Of a stretch of DNA of 64,000 nucleotides, positions 58,091 to 64,000 are shown piece by piece. The notes under the pieces were generated by a model. The model was not told where the DNA came from, did not search any database, and saw only the letters and a program-made list of their open reading frames with translations. The DNA is from Bacteroidota bacterium. Lineage in GTDB: Bacteria > Bacteroidota > Bacteroidia > B-17B0 > Aurantibacillaceae. The stretch is from positions 1 through 64,000 of the forward strand of contig JADJDM010000016.1 in the NCBI GenBank assembly GCA_016702705.1. Reading direction: 5' to 3'. The position numbers and the translations under genes are program-made. The stretch's first letter is position 1; the number at the start of each line of letters is the position of its first letter.

Positions 58091-58170
58091 ATTTATTCCT
58101 GGTTGGGAGGTTTCTAGTTGCTTTACCTTAGGTTTGAAACCTAAAACCTATTATGAAAATTTTAAAATTT

Positions 58171-58260
58171 ACCACAGAGGCAAGGGGAACAGAGGGCAAA
58201 GAGTTTCACCGAGGGATTTCGTTTAGCGTGATTTGTCCCGACTCTTGCTGTCTTGATTCA
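58171..58260. repeat. Intergenic composite repeat (copy 2)
   Basis: It has the same modular order as 2794-2883: ACCACAGAGG units, then GATTTCGTTTA (58215), then TCTTG words ending GTCTTGATTC (58250-58259). The first module is seven bases longer and the second seven bases shorter than in copy 1, consistent with whole heptad units gained or lost. It is noncoding. Confidence 0.6.
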
Positions 58261-58265
58261 ATAAA

Positions 58266-61200
58266 CTACAAACGTACCCCAATCACCAATAAATCATCAA
58301 CCTGCTCGTGGCCAAGCATCCAATCGTTAATTTCTTTTTTAAGTAAATCGTGTTGTTCGTCCATCGGTAAATCACAAATAGAGAGGATGAAGGCTTTCAT
58401 TTTTTTACTCATGTATTTTTTTCCTTCTCCTCCACCAAACTGATCTGGGAAACCGTCGCTTGTTGCATAAACAATGTCACCTTTTTTTAATTTGAAGTCA
58501 TGTTGTTGGTATTCGAAATTAAATTCGGTGAAGCTGGCAATACTTGCTTTAGTTGGTTTTATCTCTGTAAGTTCTTTTGTATCTCCATCCACAATCCAAA
58601 GTAAACGGTTAGCGCCCGAGTAATTTACTTCTTGAGTTTGAGTATTTACTTTTAACAAACAAACTTCCATTCCATCCTTACTTTTTCCTTCAACAATAAT
58701 TTCTTGTTTCAGGGTTGTTTTAACGCCGTTGTTGGTTCCAAATAAAATGTCTTTTGGCTGTGTTGAGTCTTTTGCTGAGTCGTGTAATTTATCAGAGCAA
58801 ATCATACTCATAAATCCTCCTGGTACACCATGGCCTGTACAATCTGCGCAAGCAATTAAAAATTCGTTATCGTTAATTTTTTTGTACCAAAAGAAATCTC
58901 CACTAACAATATCCTTTGGTTGGAAGTAAACAAACGTATCTGCCCAAGTTTTTTTAATGTCTTTTATATCTGGTAGAATTGAATCTTGAATTCCTTTTGC
59001 ATAGTTAATACTATCGGTAATTTCTTTGTTTTTGTGTTCAATCTCCACCATTTGATGCGCAATGGTTTTAGTACGCTCGGTAATAGTGTTTTCGAGTTTT
59101 ATGTTTTGAGCACGTAAACGTTTTGTATTTAAAGCAACAATTACCCAAACCACTATTATAAATAAAATAAAATAAGTAATGTATGCCCAAGTTGTGCGAT
59201 ACCAAGGAGGTAGAATTTTAAATGAAAACGAAATTTCTTTTCCTTCGTGACCTAATACATCCCTTGATTTTGCATGTAACACATATTTCCCTTCATGTAA
59301 GTTGGAGAATGTTGCAGTATTATTTTTAGTCCATTTTCCATAAGTATCTGTGTTGCCTTCTAAATAATAGGCAAATTCCATTTCATGTTTGTCAATATAG
59401 TTAGTAGCAGCAAGGTCGAAATGAACTTCGTTGTTGTCGAAATCAATGTTTAATTTCTCATTAAAATTGCTAGCTATATTATGATAAAGAGTATCTTCTT
59501 TTACCATAAAAGAACTGATTACAGTTATGTATTCTTTCTGCGTTTTTTTGTGTCTTAAATCGTAACAATATAATCCATCATTAGACGAAATGTATATAAG
59601 TGAATCGAATAAATAAAATTGTGTAATGTCAACATCTCTAATCCTTTTTAAGGATTTTTTTTCTTCTTTTAATGCACCGCTTTTTAAATTAAGTGTGGTT
59701 AACTCAACAACCTTTGATTGGTTTTCGAACTGTCCAGTATGTTGTAAAAATATTTCATTAAAAATATTGGTAGGTTTTGTTATTGGGTTATCTAAAGGGA
59801 AAAGGTTGTATTTGTTTTCACGAACAAATTTTTTGGAGCCCATTTTATTATAGGTATAAATTCCATTTCCTGTGCCTAATAATAATTTGTTATCGAACTC
59901 AAAAAAGATAATGTCTTCAAGTGATTTTAAACCATCATTTTGGCCAAAAATTTTAATAGAATTTGTTTTTTTATCGAGTTCTTTTACACCCACTCCATTA
60001 ACAGCAAAATACATTTTACCTTCAAATTCGTAAATGTCTTTCACTTCGGCTTCGGCTTCAAATTCATTTAGAATTGAAAGTTTATTGCCTATTATTTTTG
60101 CTTTTAGAAGTATTTGCCTTCCTCCAATGTATAAAATACTTGGGTCTTCCGAATCTATTTTGAGTTTATATATTACATCCGATTCGTAAACTAATGAATA
60201 GGTTTTGCCGTCAAAAATATAAACACCGTCATCCGTGCCAATGAATAAATTATTTTGATTACAAATTAATTCCCAAGTGCCCGTTGTAATAGGTGATAAC
60301 TCAAATTTAGAAATGCTTTCATCAAAATATTGCATTCCTTTATCGGTTGCAATGTAAATTTTGTTTTTGAACTTGCAAGTACTTTCAATTGTCCCCTTTA
60401 CACCATCATATTTGCTCCATTTGGTAACAGGACTATTTATTTCTATATAGGAGATTCCCTTATTTAAACTTAACCAAAGATTGTTATTACTATCTTCAAA
60501 AATGGAATAAACATTTTCATCTTGTAGTCCATTTTTTAAATCGAGTGATTTAATGATATTCATGTTTTTGTCAACATGAATCACCCCAGCTTTTTTACTC
60601 CCAATAATGTAATTTCCATCGCTTAGTTGTTTGCCACAATAAACCGAATTGTTTATTATCCAATTTTCTATTGGAGTATTTATTTTTTCAAAAGTAGATG
60701 CTGTTGGCTCACTTTTTTTAAAATGCATAACATACATTCCGCTTTCTGTACCTACCCAATAATCATTTCCTGTTTTAGGTAATACAAATCGAATAGCTAT
60801 TCCTGAAAATATCTCACTACCTTTTATGTTTTTAAGTTGTTTGTTTTGGTATACTTTAAGCCCGACTTCTTTCTGCCTTAATAGGAGAGTTCCTTCGATA
60901 TTAAAAAAGGTGTGAAACGTAGAATCTTCAGGAGCGTTAATTACTTCTATTGTGTTATAATCATAAATAAAAAATTTATCATTGCCACAAAAATACACTT
61001 TGTTTTCCGCGCAGATAGTGTACCATAAGTTGCTGAAATCTTTATTACTTTCCTTGAGTTTGTTTTTAAGGGAAGTAAAAATAGATGTTCCGTTTTTTTG
61101 ATATTCAATGTAACCTAGTTCTCCAATTCCACCTACAAATATATGCCCATTTTTATCAATATCCATTGATATTGCAGTCGCTTCATTCGGTAACCTAGTA

Positions 61201-61439
61201 GTTTTCCAATATTCTCCGTCATAATTTAGAACACCACTTGAGTTAACAACATGTATTCTTCCAAACTTATCTTGAACTGTACCTCGGTTTTGGTCGGATG
61301 CAGAATAGTTAGCGGGAGTGTAATTAGTAATATAGTAATTACCAGTTTGTGCTTTAATTTGCAGTGTACCAATTAATACCAATATGCAAATAAGTAATTT
61401 GCAATACTTGAAATGGTTAAGAAATGAAAGCAAATTCAT
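58266..61439 (-). CDS. Propeller sensor with SpoIIE-type phosphatase output
   Basis: From ATG 61439 the signal/membrane segment is CKLLICILVLIGTLQIKAQ. A longer frame to 61490 adds only an implausible leader. Residues about 30-640 form two-component-regulator-type beta-propeller repeats (e.g. GLQDENVYSIFEDSNNNLWL). A Y_Y_Y domain follows (MEFAYYLEGNTDTYGKWTKN, then KYVLHAKSRDVLG), then one transmembrane helix (AYITYFILFIIVVWVIVAL) and a coiled coil. The PP2C/SpoIIE phosphatase has metal-site motifs VSGDFFWYKK, ACADCTGHGVPGGFMSMI, ATSDGFPDQFGG and VDDLLVIGVRL. It likely senses an extracytoplasmic signal and dephosphorylates an anti-sigma-antagonist or response-regulator protein. No partner gene lies adjacent. 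Confidence 0.88.
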   Translation of the reverse strand: MNLLSFLNHFKYCKLLICILVLIGTLQIKAQTGNYYITNYTPANYSASDQNRGTVQDKFGRIHVVNSSGVLNYDGEYWKTTRLPNEATAISMDIDKNGHIFVGGIGELGYIEYQKNGTSIFTSLKNKLKESNKDFSNLWYTICAENKVYFCGNDKFFIYDYNTIEVINAPEDSTFHTFFNIEGTLLLRQKEVGLKVYQNKQLKNIKGSEIFSGIAIRFVLPKTGNDYWVGTESGMYVMHFKKSEPTASTFEKINTPIENWIINNSVYCGKQLSDGNYIIGSKKAGVIHVDKNMNIIKSLDLKNGLQDENVYSIFEDSNNNLWLSLNKGISYIEINSPVTKWSKYDGVKGTIESTCKFKNKIYIATDKGMQYFDESISKFELSPITTGTWELICNQNNLFIGTDDGVYIFDGKTYSLVYESDVIYKLKIDSEDPSILYIGGRQILLKAKIIGNKLSILNEFEAEAEVKDIYEFEGKMYFAVNGVGVKELDKKTNSIKIFGQNDGLKSLEDIIFFEFDNKLLLGTGNGIYTYNKMGSKKFVRENKYNLFPLDNPITKPTNIFNEIFLQHTGQFENQSKVVELTTLNLKSGALKEEKKSLKRIRDVDITQFYLFDSLIYISSNDGLYCYDLRHKKTQKEYITVISSFMVKEDTLYHNIASNFNEKLNIDFDNNEVHFDLAATNYIDKHEMEFAYYLEGNTDTYGKWTKNNTATFSNLHEGKYVLHAKSRDVLGHEGKEISFSFKILPPWYRTTWAYITYFILFIIVVWVIVALNTKRLRAQNIKLENTITERTKTIAHQMVEIEHKNKEITDSINYAKGIQDSILPDIKDIKKTWADTFVYFQPKDIVSGDFFWYKKINDNEFLIACADCTGHGVPGGFMSMICSDKLHDSAKDSTQPKDILFGTNNGVKTTLKQEIIVEGKSKDGMEVCLLKVNTQTQEVNYSGANRLLWIVDGDTKELTEIKPTKASIASFTEFNFEYQQHDFKLKKGDIVYATSDGFPDQFGGGEGKKYMSKKMKAFILSICDLPMDEQHDLLKKEINDWMLGHEQVDDLLVIGVRL

Positions 61440-61721
61440 ACAACTCAAAAATATGAAATTAATTGGTAATTTTTCAAAATTGTTGGTCATTTTGAAATTA
61501 ATAGATATATGTTAACGAGCTATTTAATATTTTACGAGGGTTTTTTATCTTTATTATTAACGAATTCTTTCCAATTATGATTGAATCAAGGCTATATATT
61601 TATGAATTTATTAGGTAAATTGCCCTGAAATTTGTTTTTTAGGGCATTCAACTCGGTAAAGAGAATGTTTGCTGCCAAGCAAAAAGGAGCAATTAACTCT
61701 ATATAAAACAGGAAAAACCAT

Positions 61722-61729
61722 TATATTTG
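61722..61729 (+). promoter_or_regulatory. -7 promoter box of the lipoprotein gene
   Basis: TATATTTG matches TAnnTTTG exactly, 16 bases before ATG 61746. No -33 TTTG was found at the right distance. Confidence 0.45.
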
Positions 61730-61745
61730 GCAAAAAAATTACTTT

Positions 61746-62585
61746 ATGAAAAAATTACTAGTTGCATCTCTAGGTTTGATGCTTTTCTCTTGTGGGTCGC
61801 CTGATACTGAAGTTGCAGAACAAAAAGCTGATACTTTGGCTGTGGATTCTGCTGCGATTAAAGCAGATGAAGAAAAAGAATTTAAATTACACATGATTGT
61901 AGCAAATATCCCTGCTCCTTCACATGAAATTATTGCAATTGGCAAAGCTGGTTATAATTATGATGGATCATTAGTTTTAGATAAGGCAAAAGCAGGAACG
62001 TATCCAACAGAGTTTAAAAAAGGTGTTACTTACGGTATGTACTCTGCTGACTTAGCTTACGCAGCTTCGTTTAACAAGAGTAATGATTTACTTGCATTAT
62101 TTGCTGCTACTCGTAAAGCTGCTGAAAGTGCAAACGTTGTGAAAATATTTGATGACGTTACTAAAAATGCTCATTTCGAAGAGTTCCAAAGTAATCCGGA
62201 CTCTTTATCTGCAATTTTAGAACGTGTGTATGTTACAACAGAAAGTTTTTTAGAATCAGATAAACACATGGATATCGCTACTCGCGTATTAGTTGGTGCT
62301 TGGGTCGAAGGACAATATTTATTACTTTCTTCTATCGACGGACAAAAATCTAAGAAAGATTTAGATTTAAAAACAAAAGTTTGGGAAGCTAAAATTCATT
62401 TGAATAATATTAATGAATTATTAAAAGAATATCCTGAAGACCAAGATTTGGTTCCTATTGCAACTATGTTAGCTGATTATATGAAAGATTACGAAGGTGT
62501 TTCTGCAGCTGACCAATTCACAAAGGAAAAGATTTCAAAAATGTTAGCTGATATTAAAACGATTCGTACGAAGTTAGCTGAATAA
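61746..62585 (+). CDS. Lipoprotein of unknown function
   Basis: This 279-residue protein has a lipobox LMLFSCGSP with Cys at residue 16. The mature part is helical and acidic, with HMIVANIPAPSHEIIAIGKA, MYSADLAYAASFNKSNDLLA and ATRVLVGAWVEGQYLLLSSI. No domain was recognised, although the helical pattern recalls a conserved Bacteroidota lipoprotein family. It is monocistronic and ends in a strong bidirectional terminator. Confidence 0.7.
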   Translation: MKKLLVASLGLMLFSCGSPDTEVAEQKADTLAVDSAAIKADEEKEFKLHMIVANIPAPSHEIIAIGKAGYNYDGSLVLDKAKAGTYPTEFKKGVTYGMYSADLAYAASFNKSNDLLALFAATRKAAESANVVKIFDDVTKNAHFEEFQSNPDSLSAILERVYVTTESFLESDKHMDIATRVLVGAWVEGQYLLLSSIDGQKSKKDLDLKTKVWEAKIHLNNINELLKEYPEDQDLVPIATMLADYMKDYEGVSAADQFTKEKISKMLADIKTIRTKLAE

Positions 62586-62603
62586 TAAATGGATGAACTA
62601 TTA

Positions 62604-62636
62604 AAAAGCCCGATAACATAATGTTATCGGGCTTTT
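62604..62636. terminator. Bidirectional terminator
   Basis: AAAAGCCCGATAACAT (62604-62619) and ATGTTATCGGGCTTTT (62621-62636) are perfect 16-base arms between convergent genes. Confidence 0.88.
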
Positions 62637-62653
62637 GCTTTTATGCGTGTGAA

Positions 62654-63508
62654 TTAATTTACAAATTCTTCAAATGATTTTCCCGTTCCTTTTTCTAACT
62701 CATACACATAAGCTTTTACTTTTTGCGCCCAAACTAAATGATTGTGGCGTTTATCAAAAACTTCATAGCTAAAAGGTTTTCCAACTTTTATGTGAATGGT
62801 CTTATTGTTTTGTTTTACCATTTCATCGGCTAAAAAAAACATTTCAATATTTGCTTTAATGCGAAGTCGTTTACGCCACATGGCAAAATTGTAAAAAAAG
62901 GAAGAATTTTTCCCTTCAATAAAAACTGGCACAATGGTTCGTTTATGTTTTATGGATTGTGTAATAAAACTCTTTTTCCATTCTAAATCTTTTACAATTC
63001 CACTTTGTTTTCTCGATACCATCCCAGCCGGAAAAACAAGAACAGCATGCTCTGATGAATAAGTGCTGTCAATAATCTTTAAAGCATCCGCAGCCGTTTT
63101 CCCAACTTTGTTTACTCCAACAAATAGACGTTTAAAATTAACGAGTTTCAGTAGAATATCATTCACTAAAAACCGAACATCTAATCTTACATTACTAACA
63201 GCTTTTATAAGTGCAAGTCCATCTAATCCGCCCAAAGGATGATTGCTTGCAATAATTACCCCGCCCTCTTTTGGAATATTTTCAAGTCCTTCCCAACTAA
63301 CTTTTGCCCCTAAGTAGTTAAGCGCAGCTTCATTAAATTCATGCTCATATACTTCCCCATGAATTTTAATTCCTTTATTAATGAAATCTTCATGTAATTT
63401 CTTCTTTATGTAATTAATCACAAAACGAGGTAAAATTTTAGCTAAACGAGGATTTTTTTCCCGAATAACTCCCTCAACATCAATGAATTTCTCTTTTTCC
63501 TGTGTCAT
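62654..63508 (-). CDS. PlsC-like lysophospholipid acyltransferase
   Basis: This 284-residue soluble or peripheral-membrane acyltransferase has SNHPLGGLDG as its catalytic block. Here His and Asp are separated by five residues rather than the classical four (HX4D), a variant I associate with ornithine-lipid or glycine-lipid type PlsC homologues in Bacteroidota. Motif III-like FPAGMVSRKQSGIVKDLEWK and VPVFIEGKNSSFFYNFA follow. It probably esterifies lyso-phospholipids or lyso-aminolipids at the inner membrane. There is no signal peptide. The frame is intact. Confidence 0.78.
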   Translation of the reverse strand: MTQEKEKFIDVEGVIREKNPRLAKILPRFVINYIKKKLHEDFINKGIKIHGEVYEHEFNEAALNYLGAKVSWEGLENIPKEGGVIIASNHPLGGLDGLALIKAVSNVRLDVRFLVNDILLKLVNFKRLFVGVNKVGKTAADALKIIDSTYSSEHAVLVFPAGMVSRKQSGIVKDLEWKKSFITQSIKHKRTIVPVFIEGKNSSFFYNFAMWRKRLRIKANIEMFFLADEMVKQNNKTIHIKVGKPFSYEVFDKRHNHLVWAQKVKAYVYELEKGTGKSFEEFVN

Positions 63509-63676
63509 CTTTAAAATTTAACATGTTCAAAACGTGTTAATAGCGCTACTCGCTTCCGGTTGTGTTTTTGCTATGAAATCAATCATTTTCTCAGCAATAA
63601 TAAGCAATTCACAACAACAAAGCACTAAAAAAAAATCATTCCAAAAACAAGTTCAAAATCCAAGTTTTCAACAAAG

Positions 63677-63710
63677 TGGTAAAAAATGGTAGAGAGTGGT
63701 AGGAAGTGGT
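63677..63710 (+). promoter_or_regulatory. MraZ operator: four TGGT direct repeats
   Basis: TGGT starts at 63677, 63687, 63697 and 63707, exactly ten bases apart (mostly GTGGTA), just upstream of the -7 box. MraZ is known to bind repeated TGGK-type words at helical spacing upstream of its own gene, so this is its autoregulatory operator, overlapping the -33 region. Confidence 0.8.
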
Positions 63711-63720
63711 AAAATTTAGC

Positions 63721-63728
63721 TATTTTTG
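63721..63728 (+). promoter_or_regulatory. -7 promoter box of mraZ
   Basis: TATTTTTG matches TAnnTTTG exactly and follows the TGGT repeats, 24 bases before the ATG at 63753. Confidence 0.55.
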
Positions 63729-63752
63729 ACCTGTCTTTCGAAGGATAAATAA

Positions 63753-64000
63753 ATGGCAAGTCTAATAGGTGAATTTGATTGTAAGGTTGACGCAAAAGGG
63801 CGTTTTATGTTCCCTGTCAATTTAAAAAAGCAGCTCGAAGCAACTTTTGAGAAAGGCTTTGTCATAAACAGAAATTTGCACCAAAAGTGCCTCGTTCTTT
63901 ATCCAATTGTTGAGTGGGAAAAGCTAAATAAGAAATTAAGTAAGCTTAACCGTTTAATAAAAGCGAATGATGTGCTCGTTAGAAAATTCACAGGCGGGGC
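63753..64000 (+). CDS. mraZ: MraZ, start of dcw cluster (partial, C-terminus beyond window)
   Basis: Translation gives MASLIGEFDCKVDAKGRFMF, then PVNLKKQLEATFEKGFVINR, and LVLYPIVEWEKLNKKLSKLN. This is the first SpoVT/AbrB-like half of MraZ with its DAKGR signature. MraZ represses the division and cell-wall (dcw) cluster that normally starts with it. The open frame runs to the window edge with about 82 codons visible. Confidence 0.93.
   Translation, partial: MASLIGEFDCKVDAKGRFMFPVNLKKQLEATFEKGFVINRNLHQKCLVLYPIVEWEKLNKKLSKLNRLIKANDVLVRKFTGG

Noticed and set aside
61621..61646. Small TGCCCT/AGGGCA stem as a terminator
   Set aside because: The stem is only six bases and the T-run is in the loop, not after the stem.

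Overview
The window looks like a chromosomal piece of a free-living Bacteroidota (Bacteroidetes) bacterium. It is AT-rich. It has Bacteroidota-type -7 promoter boxes (TAnnTTTG), type IX secretion (T9SS) C-terminal sorting domains, a GldN-like protein, PorV/PorQ-like and TonB-dependent outer-membrane proteins with carboxypeptidase-regulatory N-termini, SCxS-type lipoprotein signals, and the start of a dcw cell-division cluster (mraZ) at the right edge. No rRNA, tRNA, CRISPR array or prophage was seen.

Layout. 1-3.6 kb: a secreted protein with a huge Ala/Lys/Glu helix (cut by the left edge), an FAD oxidoreductase and a small outer-membrane protein. 3.8-6.9 kb: a polyhydroxyalkanoate (PHA) locus with class III synthase subunits phaC (interrupted by an in-frame stop) and phaE, and a divergent phaJ-like enoyl-CoA hydratase. 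7-15.9 kb: housekeeping metabolism (coaE, a BtuF-like binding protein, adenine deaminase, an EamA exporter, yicC, an acyl-CoA carboxylase beta subunit, a di-haem peroxidase). 15.9-25.5 kb: a T9SS cargo with an internal duplication, topA, miaB, a four-helix-bundle (S23/IVP) gene and a sigma-54 activator. 25.9-35.3 kb: three large envelope genes in a row (TonB-type receptor, T9SS cargo, PorV/PorQ-like barrel). 35.3-38.6 kb: greA, a HIT protein, an SGNH-like protein, a short GldN homologue, a small membrane protein and an Hsp15-like S4 protein. 38.7-40 kb: a decayed IS110-family element lying between two arms of a REP-like palindrome. 40-46.8 kb: recQ, an ECF sigma factor with a candidate anti-sigma factor, a polyprenyl synthase, a MORN lipoprotein and a universal stress protein. 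46.9-53.3 kb: a roughly 2,130-residue surface protein with a barrel-like N-terminus, 16 Ig-like repeats and three Cys/His-rich motifs. 53.3-64 kb: an aminotransferase, an AsmA-like protein, a UPF0316 protein, a propeller/SpoIIE phosphatase sensor, a lipoprotein, a PlsC-like acyltransferase and mraZ with its operator.

An important caveat is the number of broken reading frames. More than 20 frame breaks fall in otherwise well-conserved genes. Most are one-base losses in short A, T, C or G runs, and most lie between 28.4 and 41.9 kb. Four breaks are in-frame stops with no shift. This pattern fits consensus error in a draft (probably long-read) assembly better than real gene decay, so these genes are annotated here as full-length but interrupted. 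The IS110 remnant is the exception and looks genuinely degenerate.
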